Shown: positions 43,004 to 51,515 of the stretch, piece after piece
Layout of the letters: each line of letters begins with the position of its first letter
Numbering within the stretch: the first letter of the stretch is position 1
Source of the DNA: Clostridium_S neuense
GTDB lineage: Bacteria > Bacillota > Clostridia > Clostridiales > Clostridiaceae
Assembly: GCF_045310695.1 (NCBI RefSeq)
Contig: NZ_JBJIAA010000023.1
Span: 17,901 to 81,900 of the forward strand
Direction of reading: 5' to 3'
DNA: 64,000 bases
Notes under the pieces: generated by a model
Told to the model about the DNA's origin: nothing
The model's input: the letters and a program-made list of their open reading frames with translations, nothing else
Database searches by the model: none
Program-made: the position numbers and the translations under genes

Positions 43004-43948
43004 TTAGACCTCCTGTATTTTAAATAGCATCGTACCATACGTTAACTCTACACTTACATTACTTTCCATGTTGCTCTTAGCAAAATTTAATATATCAAAA
43101 ATTCTGTTAAGTCTATTCATAGAAAACTGCATTGCAAGTTTTTTTACATCCTCTAGCTTATCACTATTTATTATAAGTTCCTCTTTTCCTGTTTCCTTGT
43201 ATATTAATGAATCTCTTACATACACAGCAAAGCATTCTATTACTTCCCGCCATAATTCCTTATATTCTGTCAACTTCTGAGCACACTTTACTATATTGTC
43301 ATAATCCATATTCTTTATACTAACGAGTGTATCCATAACTTCATCTCTTATGGATTTTAAAGCTGTATTCTCCATAAAATCTTCAACTTTTCCAGGAACA
43401 CCTACACTAAAAGCGAGAATAGATTTAATTTCTTTATCTTCTAAAACGCCATATTTTCTATTTATAAACGCCAGCATTTCTTCCTTAGGTAATTTCTTTA
43501 TTTTATGAAGCTGACACCTAGATCTTATGGTATCTAAAAGTCTTCCCATAGTTTCACACAAAAGAAGTATAAAAACCCCACGAGGCGGCTCTTCAATCGT
43601 TTTAAGTAAAGCATTTTGCCCTTGAATAGTAATATAATCCGCATCATGAATAATTATTACCTTTTTATCACCTTCATAAGGCTTTTTGTTTACTTCCTCG
43701 ATTATGCTTCTAACCTGATCTACAGATATACTTTTTTTGCCTGAGTTTATCTTCCATTCAATTAAATCTGCATAATCCTTAATTTCAGTTTTACCCAAAA
43801 TTTTAGCTGCTAACTCTCTTGCGATAAAACTCTTACCACTTCCGTCTTCACCGCATATAATATGTGCATGTGAAATCTTTCCTATTTTTATGAGCCCATC
43901 AAACTCATTTCTCACTTCCTCATGCCCAATTATATCGCTAAACTTCAT
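43004..43948 (-). CDS. holB: DNA polymerase III delta-prime subunit
   Basis: Clamp-loader subunit, 314 residues. DIIGHEEVRNEF start, Walker A-like GEDGSGKS (33-40), and the SRC motif (TIRSRCQ) after QNALLKTIEEPP. ATG 43948 is preceded by AGGAGGC. Followed directly by yaaT, the standard order in Bacilli and Clostridia. Confidence 0.94.
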   Translation of the reverse strand: MKFSDIIGHEEVRNEFDGLIKIGKISHAHIICGEDGSGKSFIARELAAKILGKTEIKDYADLIEWKINSGKKSISVDQVRSIIEEVNKKPYEGDKKVIIIHDADYITIQGQNALLKTIEEPPRGVFILLLCETMGRLLDTIRSRCQLHKIKKLPKEEMLAFINRKYGVLEDKEIKSILAFSVGVPGKVEDFMENTALKSIRDEVMDTLVSIKNMDYDNIVKCAQKLTEYKELWREVIECFAVYVRDSLIYKETGKEELIINSDKLEDVKKLAMQFSMNRLNRIFDILNFAKSNMESNVSVELTYGTMLFKIQEV

Positions 43949-43972
43949 AAAAAGCCTCCTATTTATACTCAA

Positions 43973-44245
43973 CTATAGATAAACAAACTGAAAGGTTGAA
44001 ATTACTAATATTATAATTTTACAAGTGATTTTTGTATACTTTAATCAGAGGACAATTGACAGTTAACGATGATTTATCTTTCACTTCTCTCAGATAAATC
44101 TTTAATTATACATAATGATGCTTAGCTTTGCTAAGCGAGAAAAGCAGGTAATTAAAAAAAATTGCCAACTGATATATGTTCATATAACCAACATGTTCCA
44201 AAATACAATTCAGCTAATTTTAATATTCCATATTGTCTATCTATA
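43973..44245. repeat. Heptamer-armed element with mixed ends (type I left, type II right)
   Basis: Left CTATAGATAAACAAACTG with the type I continuation; right GTTCATATAACCAACATG to TTGTCTATCTATA, the type II continuation. The left arm holds GGACAATTGACAGTTAACGATG-like units and GATTTATCT/AGATAAATC forms the core hairpin. The mixture suggests exchange between types. Confidence 0.78.
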
Positions 44246-44286
44246 ATGTAATTACTCATTAAAAAAATTCAAGCTATTGCAAAGCT

Positions 44287-44534
44287 TCACACCCAAAATT
44301 CCGTAGGCACGGAGGAATTTTTTCCTTGCATTATACCGTTAAGGCGAAGTAGCAATGCTGAAGGAACGATTTAAAAAAATTCTAATAAATCTTGACTTAA
44401 AAATCATAAAATACTTAGAGTTTTAAATCTGTTTGAGCTTTGCGAGTTATTGAAAACTCTTAGGATTTTATGATTTTTAAGTCTTAGATCTATAGAACTT
44501 TTTTAATGTGACGAAGCATTGTTACTTCGCATTT
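44287..44534. repeat. GCGAAGTAA-ended element, copy 3
   Basis: CCGTAGGCACGG hairpin, TTAAGGCGAAGTAGCAATGC, the same long central hairpin as 15957-16173 and a TGTTACTTCGCAT end. It abuts the darA stop codon. Confidence 0.82.
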
Positions 44535-44864
44535 TTATATTTTTAAGAACTTATCTACATCAACAACAAATATAGTTGCCCCTCCAACTTCGATATCTAT
44601 AGGATAAGGAACATATACGCCAGTAGAACCTCCAACTGGAGATGGTGATGTAACTACTTGTTCTCTTGTTCCACACTCTTGTTTAATAATATCAATTACT
44701 TTGTCCACATCTTGTTCTTCTACGCCTATCATAAGAGTAGTATTACCAGACTTTAAAAATCCGCCTGTAGTAGCAAGCTTTGTAACTCTAAATCCGCCAT
44801 CTGTTAGCACGTCTATTAAGTCACCTGCATCATCATCCTGAACAATAACAATTATTAGTTTCAT
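44535..44864 (-). CDS. darA: Cyclic-di-AMP receptor DarA (PII-like)
   Basis: A 109-residue PII-like trimeric protein that binds c-di-AMP. It has the ferredoxin-like core and the characteristic insertions (FRVTKLATTGGFLKSGNTTLMIGVEE). ATG 44864 has AGGAGGGA. Its place between the kinase and holB is conserved, although repeats now separate it from holB by about 590 bases. Confidence 0.93.
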   Translation of the reverse strand: MKLIIVIVQDDDAGDLIDVLTDGGFRVTKLATTGGFLKSGNTTLMIGVEEQDVDKVIDIIKQECGTREQVVTSPSPVGGSTGVYVPYPIDIEVGGATIFVVDVDKFLKI

Positions 44865-44943
44865 ATTAATCCCTCCTATAAATCCTAAGTTATATGTATA
44901 TTTTATCACAAAATTCATAACACTTTACACTTATTTTTTAATA

Positions 44944-45534
44944 TCAAACAATAAATTTGGTTATGGAATCTTTAATTTTTTTTATGCACGCTTCTAAATC
45001 ATAATTTTCATATTGATAAAAAATATTACACTCATTTAATTTATCCTCTGAAAAATCAATATTATCTGCTAAAAATCTTCTGCAAAGCTCATTATAATCA
45101 GGTTTTTTCTGTTCTCTTTCACGCTTTATAGCTCTTTCCAATCTTGTTCCATCATCAACAGCAATATATATCGGAACAATACTTTCTTCTCCAAAATACT
45201 TTTTCAAATTTTTATAGGCCTCTAAGGTAGTTATTAAAATATAATTATCACTTTCAAACTGTATTTGTCCATCATCTATTGTAGCGTAGTACCATTTTCC
45301 CTTTACAGTATTATATACCCTTTCTTCTATAACCTTTCCTATTTTTTTGTAATTAAACAACTTTTCTTCATTAATAAAAAAATATTCGACTCCATTTGTC
45401 TCATTAACCCGTCTAGGTCTAGTTGTATAAGTTACAACAGGCTTTAATTTCAAAGCTTTATTGTCTTTTAGTGTTTTAAATATTGTATCTTTTCCACAAT
45501 TGCTTTTGCCCATTAAACAAAAGATTTTTCCCAC
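44944..45534 (-). CDS. Guanylate kinase-like protein
   Basis: A 196-residue nucleoside-monophosphate kinase fold. P-loop MGKSNCGKDT (8-17), the GMP-binding TTRPRRVNETNGVEYFF signature and a lid region (RAIKREREQKKPDYNELCRRF) match guanylate kinase. At this place most genomes have thymidylate kinase (tmk); this one looks like a Gmk paralogue instead. GTG start, with its ribosome site GAGGGTGA inside the end of the decarboxylase gene. Confidence 0.82.
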   Translation of the reverse strand: MGKIFCLMGKSNCGKDTIFKTLKDNKALKLKPVVTYTTRPRRVNETNGVEYFFINEEKLFNYKKIGKVIEERVYNTVKGKWYYATIDDGQIQFESDNYILITTLEAYKNLKKYFGEESIVPIYIAVDDGTRLERAIKREREQKKPDYNELCRRFLADNIDFSEDKLNECNIFYQYENYDLEACIKKIKDSITKFIV

Positions 45535-45540
45535 AGTATT

Positions 45541-46968
45541 TCACCCTCTAATTACAGTATTTACTTTACCCTCGTTAACTCCCATAACTAAGGCATTATT
45601 TTTTATATAGTAATTTATTTCCTCAATAATTTCTTTGCTTATAACTTCTCCTGGCATTATAATAGGAACTCCCGGTGGATATGGCACAACTGCATCTGCG
45701 CATATTTCCCCTTCTGCCTCGTATATGTCCATTACTTCCTTTTTACTATTTAGCACATCTCCTGGCGCCATTTCCATACTAGGTATAGATAATTCTTTTA
45801 AATCAAAACTTTTATCTTCAAGCTCTTCTATATTGCACTTTATAAGAACCTCATAAAGCTTTTTAAATTCTTCTTCACAATTAAAAGGTGAAAAAATTAA
45901 AATTACATTTTGGCTGTCACACATCTCAGGTTGTATAAAATTCTCCTTAAGATAATTATATAATTTAAATCCGCTGTATCCTTTACAAACATTTATAACA
46001 AATCTTGTTTTATCAATGCTCTGATTTTTATTATTTAAGTCTGCCTCATTTAAAATATGCATCCCTCTAATTTTATCTATCTTTTCAGCGTATTTGTTAC
46101 ATATATTTATAAGTTTTTTATATTCACTATATCCTTTTTCTTCAATATAAAATCTTGCATAGTCCATAGATGCCATAAAAACATACGATGGACTAGTAGT
46201 TAAAAAGGAACTTACATAAAAGTCTAGTTTGTCCACTTCAATTTCATCACTGCATAAATGAAGATACGCAGTCTGTGTAAGGCTGGGAAGGGTTTTATGT
46301 GCACTCATTACAACCATGTCACAGCCCAGCTTAACCGCACTTTTAGGTAATTCCTCACACAAACCAAAATGGGCTCCATGTGCCGAGTCCACTATAACCT
46401 TCATCCCTCTTTTTTTGGCTTCTCCTGCTATAAACTCAAGATTGCAACACACCCCGTAATAATTAGGATAGGTTATAATTACTCCTTTAGCATCTATATT
46501 TTCATCAAGAAGCTTTAAAAAATATTCTTCATCTATGGCTAAAGGAGCATTCATTTCATAATTAAAATCATTTTTAATATAAACTGGCTTTAGCTTTCTC
46601 ATTATTATGCTGTTAAATATGGATCTATGGCAATTTCTTTCAACAATTACTTTATCACCTTCATTAAAGCACGCAAAAATCATAGCTAAATTTCCACTTG
46701 TACTTCCATTAACAAGAAAATATGATTTTTTAGTTCCATAAAAGCTGCTGAGCCTTTCCTCTGCTTCTTTTATTATTCCCTCTGCATGATGCAGATTATC
46801 TAGTCCATCCACTTCTGTCAGATCAAATTTAATGAGATTATCATAAAATTTTTTTCCTTCATCTGTACATAAAAATCCTTTTCCCTGCTTATGTCCAGGC
46901 ATACAAAACAAACTATTTTTTTCGCTTATATATTTCATAATTCCATCTATAAGTGGTAATTTTGACAA
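45541..46968 (-). CDS. Orn/Lys/Arg decarboxylase family protein (YaaO-like)
   Basis: A 475-residue PLP enzyme. The PLP-lysine is in SAHKTLPSLTQTAYL, preceded by VDSAHGAHFG; a C-terminal decarboxylase domain (GVPIIMPGEVISKE) follows. It makes a polyamine precursor such as cadaverine, agmatine or putrescine; substrate not assignable. TTG start overlaps gin by 22 bases. Confidence 0.92.
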   Translation of the reverse strand: MSKLPLIDGIMKYISEKNSLFCMPGHKQGKGFLCTDEGKKFYDNLIKFDLTEVDGLDNLHHAEGIIKEAEERLSSFYGTKKSYFLVNGSTSGNLAMIFACFNEGDKVIVERNCHRSIFNSIIMRKLKPVYIKNDFNYEMNAPLAIDEEYFLKLLDENIDAKGVIITYPNYYGVCCNLEFIAGEAKKRGMKVIVDSAHGAHFGLCEELPKSAVKLGCDMVVMSAHKTLPSLTQTAYLHLCSDEIEVDKLDFYVSSFLTTSPSYVFMASMDYARFYIEEKGYSEYKKLINICNKYAEKIDKIRGMHILNEADLNNKNQSIDKTRFVINVCKGYSGFKLYNYLKENFIQPEMCDSQNVILIFSPFNCEEEFKKLYEVLIKCNIEELEDKSFDLKELSIPSMEMAPGDVLNSKKEVMDIYEAEGEICADAVVPYPPGVPIIMPGEVISKEIIEEINYYIKNNALVMGVNEGKVNTVIRG

Positions 46969-47156
46969 TCACAATCCGCTCCTCTTGATATAATGTGGAC
47001 AATTTCTTTTTTTATACACTCTTTGTAGTACTCATAAAAATCATTTTTGTCCTTAAGATTTACTAACCTTTTCTCACAGGCTTTACACATTCCTTTGCCA
47101 TTAATCATTATACCATCTTTTAGAACCTTGCCACATATAATACAATTTTTTTTCAT
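46947..47156 (-). CDS. csfB: Anti-sigma-G factor Gin (CsfB)
   Basis: A 69-residue zinc-binding protein with Cys5, Cys8, Cys24 and Cys27 (CIICGK...CKACEK). Gin holds sigma-G inactive until engulfment is complete. The gene lies upstream of the YaaO-like gene as in Bacillus. The adjacent decarboxylase overlaps its end. Evidence for a spore former. Confidence 0.88.
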   Translation of the reverse strand: MKKNCIICGKVLKDGIMINGKGMCKACEKRLVNLKDKNDFYEYYKECIKKEIVHIISRGADCDCQNYHL

Positions 47157-47354
47157 AAATATATTCCCCCTTACCTGTTAGGAATTATTACCCCCATATT
47201 ATATTTTATTCACCATACATTGGATTTTTATTTTGTCCAAATAATTTTTTTAATTTATATTTTAATTTATTAAGGGAACACTAAAATATGAATGATGAAA
47301 GTGGCTAAAATACTCAAACTTGAATTTATATAATTAATGCAAGTAATTTTTAAA

Positions 47355-47560
47355 ACTAGAGTAAAGAGTAGAGAGCAGAGAGTAGAGTGAAGGATGATTT
47401 TTCTCCGCTACGCTTTCAAAAATCTTAAACTTAATGCTTGCGCATGGCTTGAAATATAATATTCATCACAGCTGATATTAATAAGTTCCAAGATTTACCT
47501 AAGTGTAACGAAAGGTAAATCCACATTCACTCTACTCTCTACTCTTTACTCTCTACTCTG
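47355..47560. repeat. Heptamer-armed element before the M20-like gene
   Basis: Left arm GAGTAAA GAGTAGA GAGCAGA GAGTAGA; right arm TACTCTC TACTCTT TACTCTC TACTCTG. Core hairpins as in 26843-27117, which it resembles closely. No outer ends. It stops 4 bases before the ribosome site AAAGGGG of the next gene; 47157-47354 is otherwise AT-rich. Confidence 0.82.
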
Positions 47561-47575
47561 CAAAGGGGTGTTCTT

Positions 47576-48745
47576 ATGAAACAAGAAATGATAACATTTT
47601 TAAGTACACTAAAGGATGAAATATTTGAACTCACAAAATATCTTTACAATAATCCTGAAGAAAGCTTTCATGAATATAAAGCATACAATTACATATCAAG
47701 CTTACTAAATAAATACAATTTTGAAGTTACTCCAAGCTATTTAGGTATACCAACTTCGTTTTACGCACAATACGGAAAGGGTCATCCAAAGGTTTGCTTT
47801 ATCTGTGAATATGATGCTTTAAAGGAAAAAGGTCATGTATATGGCTATAATGCAAAAACAGCAATATCTATAGCTTCAGCTCTTGCGCTTTCAAAAGTAA
47901 TTCCAAAGCTAGGAGGAAGTGCAATAGTAATTGGCTGTCCAGGTGAAATACTGAGCGGTTCAAAGGTTGCAATGACAGAGCAGGGAACTTTTGAGGACAT
48001 AGATGCAGTCTTAATGGTTCAACCTCATACTATAACTGCTGAAAGCGGAAGCTCTATGGCTATTGTTCCACTCCAAATTAAATATACAGATAACTCTTAC
48101 AATAATAATACTTCAACAGGAAAATACTCTGCCCTAGATGCATGTTTATTTACTTTTGATGCATTAAACGTTATTGCAAAAGGCTTTGAAAACAACTGCT
48201 TTATAGGTGATATAAACGTGAACAGCATAACCGATTCCTTTCCTGAAAGCGTAGAAGCAAAATTTTCAATAAAAACTTCGTCAACTAAAATTGCAGATGA
48301 AATTGAAAACAAAATTGAAAGTTTTATAAAACTAACATGTTCACTTTTAAATGTATCCTCTGAACTTCATCTTTATAGTATGCCTTGCAAAGAACTTATA
48401 ACTAATCCAACCATATCAAGATTATTTTCACATAACCTTAAGGAAAGTGGAATAATAAATATTAGTGGAATAAAAAACATATTTTCTTCTTTAAATCTTG
48501 GAAATGTAAGCCATGTAGTACCTTGTATACACCCATATGTTTCAATTGTCAACGATAATTCTATTGCTTATGGAACTGAAAAATTTGCAGCTGCCACTGT
48601 CACAGAATTTGCTAGTGATGCAATAATGAAAGCAGCTCAAGCACTATCCTGTACGGCTTTTGATATTATTGACAAACAATCACTAATAGCCGATGCAAAA
48701 ACTGAACTTAGCAGGCTGCAGACGAGTACTCTGCAAATACGTTAA
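47576..48745 (+). CDS. M20D amidohydrolase-like protein, probably inactive
   Basis: A 389-residue homologue of amidohydrolases that cleave N-acyl amino acids. The fold is recognisable (LYNNPEESFHEYKAYNYI, CFICEYDALKEKGHVYG, VLMVQPHTIT). The metal-ligand motif normally GHxCGHN reads GHVYGYN, and the usual EE..GGGK reads GEILSGSK, so the two-metal centre is probably lost. It may bind but not hydrolyse a ligand, or be decaying; the frame is otherwise intact. Confidence 0.8.
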   Translation: MKQEMITFLSTLKDEIFELTKYLYNNPEESFHEYKAYNYISSLLNKYNFEVTPSYLGIPTSFYAQYGKGHPKVCFICEYDALKEKGHVYGYNAKTAISIASALALSKVIPKLGGSAIVIGCPGEILSGSKVAMTEQGTFEDIDAVLMVQPHTITAESGSSMAIVPLQIKYTDNSYNNNTSTGKYSALDACLFTFDALNVIAKGFENNCFIGDINVNSITDSFPESVEAKFSIKTSSTKIADEIENKIESFIKLTCSLLNVSSELHLYSMPCKELITNPTISRLFSHNLKESGIINISGIKNIFSSLNLGNVSHVVPCIHPYVSIVNDNSIAYGTEKFAAATVTEFASDAIMKAAQALSCTAFDIIDKQSLIADAKTELSRLQTSTLQIR

Positions 48746-48827
48746 AAACTGAAAACATAATAGTTTTTTGTATCAGATATGATTTAGCTTTGGTATAATA
48801 AATATATAAATGAAAGGCAGGTGAATC

Positions 48828-48864
48828 TGTTATACTTTTTAACAATTTGTATCAAAGTATAACA
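48828..48864 (+). promoter_or_regulatory. Hairpin between ribosome site and corA start
   Basis: GTTATACTTT (48829-48838) pairs perfectly with AAAGTATAAC (48854-48863). The likely ribosome site AGGCAGGTGA ends at about 48823, before the hairpin; AUG is at 48873. An extended -10, TGGTATAAT, lies at 48791-48799. Folding would bring ribosome site and start to about 14 bases apart. Confidence 0.5.
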
Positions 48865-48872
48865 CTAACTAT

Positions 48873-49823
48873 ATGATATCTATATATAAAAGTGCAGATG
48901 TAACTACTCCTTCAAGACTTCAAATGCTTGAAAACATAGAACCTGGATGTTGGATAAACATTGTAGCACCTACTGAGCAAGAGTTAATGCTTATACAAAA
49001 AAAGACCAATGTTCCTATGGACTTTTTAAAAGCTGCCCTAGACGATGAGGAAACTTCGAGATTAGAAATAGAAGACGATAATATACTCATCATTGTGGAC
49101 ATACCATTTACCGAAATGGAGGACAATTCATTAACCTATGATACTTACCCTTTGGCAATAATACATACACAAAGGGAAATAATAACCATATGCTTAAAAA
49201 ATAGCAAAACAATAACAGATTTTATAGAAGGTAAAGTAAAAACTTTCTTTGCTTTTAAACGTTCTCGATTTATACTACAAATTTTATATAAAGTTGCAAC
49301 TTATTATATGGTATATCTAAGGCAAATAGATAAGAAAAGTGTAATGATAGAAAAAAGACTTCATAAATCACTTAAAAACAAAGAACTTATTCAACTTCTA
49401 TCCCTTGAAAAGTCACTAGTTTATTTCTCAACCTCACTTAAATCAAACGAAATAACACTTGAAAAAATGATGAAGCTTGAGGTCATGCAAAAATATCCTG
49501 AGGATCAAGATGTTCTAGAGGATGTTATAATAGAAAACAAACAAGCCATAGAGATGGCAAGCATATACAGTGACATCCTTAGCGGTACTATGGATGCTTT
49601 TGCCTCACTTATATCCAATAATCAAAATCTAGTAATCAAATTTTTAGCAACAATTACAATAGTTCTCTCAATACCAACAATGATATCAAATTTATTTTCT
49701 ATGAATGTAGCCGGCATCCCACTTGCTAATTATAGATACGGTTTCGAAGTAATCTGCGGCATCTCCTTATTCTCCGTAATCATAGCCGCCCTACTCCTCT
49801 ACAAAAAAGATATACACTTCTAG
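48873..49823 (+). CDS. CorA family Mg2+/Co2+ transporter-like protein
   Basis: A 316-residue protein: cytoplasmic alpha/beta N-terminal domain, long stalk helix, and two C-terminal membrane helices. The pore signature normally GMN is SMN here (FSMNVAGIPL), so ion choice may differ. No good ribosome site lies immediately upstream of the ATG; see the hairpin entry. Confidence 0.88.
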   Translation: MISIYKSADVTTPSRLQMLENIEPGCWINIVAPTEQELMLIQKKTNVPMDFLKAALDDEETSRLEIEDDNILIIVDIPFTEMEDNSLTYDTYPLAIIHTQREIITICLKNSKTITDFIEGKVKTFFAFKRSRFILQILYKVATYYMVYLRQIDKKSVMIEKRLHKSLKNKELIQLLSLEKSLVYFSTSLKSNEITLEKMMKLEVMQKYPEDQDVLEDVIIENKQAIEMASIYSDILSGTMDAFASLISNNQNLVIKFLATITIVLSIPTMISNLFSMNVAGIPLANYRYGFEVICGISLFSVIIAALLLYKKDIHF

Positions 49824-50275
49824 GGGTTTGGGGCTTTAGCCCCATTTGACTTCATGAACTATATATTTAGTCTTTTTTATATTCTAGGGGTTTGGGCGTC
49901 AGCCCATGTGATTCTGGAGCTATATATCAGTCTTATTTAACTTCTAGGGGTTTGGGGCTTTAGCCCCATTTGACTTCATGAACTATATATTTAGTCTTTT
50001 TTATATTCTAGGGGTTTNNNNNNNNNNNNNNNNNNNNNNNNNNNNNNNNNNNNNNNNNNNNNNNNNNNNNNNNNNNNNNNNNNNNNNNNNNNNNNNNNNN
50101 NNNNNNNNNNNNNNNCATGTGATTCTGGAGCTATATATCAGTCTTATTTAACTTCTAGGGGTTTGGGGCTTTAGCCCCATTTGACTTCATGAATTATATA
50201 TTAGTCTTTTTATATTCTAGGGGTTTGGGCGTAGCCATGTAATTCTGGAACTAATATAGTGAAGATTAATCTTTA
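49820..50275. repeat. Alternating tandem repeat (64/60-bp units)
   Basis: At least six units starting with CTAGGGGTTTGGG alternate between type A (GGGGCTTTAGCCCC hairpin, 64 bp) and type B (GGGCGTCAGCCC hairpin, 60 bp). Starts are at 49820, 49884, 49944 and 50008, then again after the N run. The last units are eroded. It begins at the corA stop. Confidence 0.88.
50018..50115. other. Run of 98 Ns (assembly gap)
   Basis: Unknown bases inside the tandem repeat; the real copy number is therefore unknown. Confidence 0.98.
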
Positions 50276-50284
50276 TGCGATAAC

Positions 50285-50400
50285 AATAAATGAAATTCAA
50301 ACTCAATTGCACAATATATTTTATTCAGCAAAGCTGAAAATATATAAGTTTTGAGATTTACCTAAGTGAAACAAAAGGTAAATCCACCCTTAACTCATCC
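50285..50400. repeat. Partial heptamer-armed element
   Basis: TTCAGCAAAGCTGAA central hairpin and AGATTTACCT...AGGTAAATC core hairpin are present; outer ends are missing. Lies upstream of the LD-carboxypeptidase gene. Confidence 0.65.
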
Positions 50401-50458
50401 ATGAGTATACATTTGGCGTTTGCAATTTCTAAATTATATAAATATAGAAGGTGATTTT

Positions 50459-51376
50459 TTGATAGGTAAAAAATTAAATTATGGTGATACCATAGGAATA
50501 GTTTCACCATCAAGTCCAGAAAAACCAGAAGCAATAAAGAAAGGAATAGACTATCTTATAAAACTAGGCTTTAAAATTAAAACAGGAAAGCACATTTATG
50601 ATAAATGGGGATATCTTGCAGGAACAGATAAAGATAGAGCAGAGGATATTATGGATATGTTTCTTGATAAAGATGTAGACATTATTCTATGCATGAGAGG
50701 TGGATACGGTTCTATGAGAACCCTTCCATATATAAATTTTGACATAATAAAAAACAATCCCAAAATATTTGTTGGTTTCAGTGATATAACAACTTATTTA
50801 AATACCTTCTTCACCAAAACAGGTCTTATAACTTTTCACGGACCAATGGCAAGTTCAAATTTAGAGGACAAACATACTTTAAAGTCCTTTTTAGATACTC
50901 TTATGAAAGAAAATAAAAGTTATACAATAGAAAATCCATCAGAAATCAATATGAAATGTGAAGTACCCGGCAAAGCTTCTGGAAATATAGTAGGCGGTAA
51001 TCTGTCACTTATAAATAATACTATAGGAACTCCCTATGAAGTTAGCTTTGAAAACAATATACTTTTTATAGAAGACGTTCATGAAGAGCCATATTCCATA
51101 GATAGAATGCTAACACATCTTCTTTTATGTGGAAAGCTTCAAAAATGCAGCGGCTTTATACTTGGGCAATTTAAAAACTGTACGCTTCCTCATTATGAAA
51201 GAAGCTTAAGGCTTGAAGAGGTTATAGAAGATAGAATCTTATCTTTAAATAAACCAACTATTTCAAACTTTATGAGTGGACATGATTATCCAAAGCTCAC
51301 ACTGCCAATAGGGGCTAAGGCAGAACTTGACTGCGATAATCGTATAATTAAAATTTTGGAACCAGTAGTGCTATAG
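50459..51376 (+). CDS. LD-carboxypeptidase (S66 family)
   Basis: Serine peptidase that removes the terminal D-Ala from tetrapeptides in wall recycling, or acts as an MccF-like immunity protein. 305 residues. RGGYGSMRTLPYINFD, GFSDITTY (nucleophile Ser), IEDVHEEPYSIDRM (Glu) and a C-terminal GHDYPKLTLPIG (His) give the Ser-Glu-His triad. TTG 50459 has GAAGGTGA at ideal spacing; a longer N-terminus is not family-like. Its stop lies in a repeat end. Confidence 0.9.
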   Translation: MIGKKLNYGDTIGIVSPSSPEKPEAIKKGIDYLIKLGFKIKTGKHIYDKWGYLAGTDKDRAEDIMDMFLDKDVDIILCMRGGYGSMRTLPYINFDIIKNNPKIFVGFSDITTYLNTFFTKTGLITFHGPMASSNLEDKHTLKSFLDTLMKENKSYTIENPSEINMKCEVPGKASGNIVGGNLSLINNTIGTPYEVSFENNILFIEDVHEEPYSIDRMLTHLLLCGKLQKCSGFILGQFKNCTLPHYERSLRLEEVIEDRILSLNKPTISNFMSGHDYPKLTLPIGAKAELDCDNRIIKILEPVVL

Positions 51377-51426
51377 ATAAAGCTAAACCATCCTTAACTA
51401 CCAATTGTCCATTGCCAACTGATTGA
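51371..51426. repeat. Fragment of heptamer-armed element at ldcA-like stop
   Basis: CTATAGATAAAG, then CCAATTG TCCATTG CCAACTG units. The TAG of the terminal motif is the stop codon of the peptidase. Confidence 0.6.
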
Positions 51427-51452
51427 AACTTGCTGCAAAAAACAAAATAAAA

Positions 51453-51492
51453 ATAGGGCTAATTTTCTACAATATTAGAAAATTAGCCCTAT
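51453..51492. terminator. Bidirectional terminator
   Basis: ATAGGGCTAATTTTCT pairs perfectly with its complement around an 8-base loop, between convergent genes. Confidence 0.82.
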
Positions 51493-51515
51493 CCTGCTCT
51501 ACATAAATATTCAAA

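Noticed and set aside
49820..50275. CRISPR array
   Set aside because: Units are directly adjacent and conserved along their length; there are no unique spacers and no cas genes.
49820..50275. G-quadruplex array
   Set aside because: Each unit has only two G-runs and the next pair is over 40 bases away, so canonical loops are not possible.
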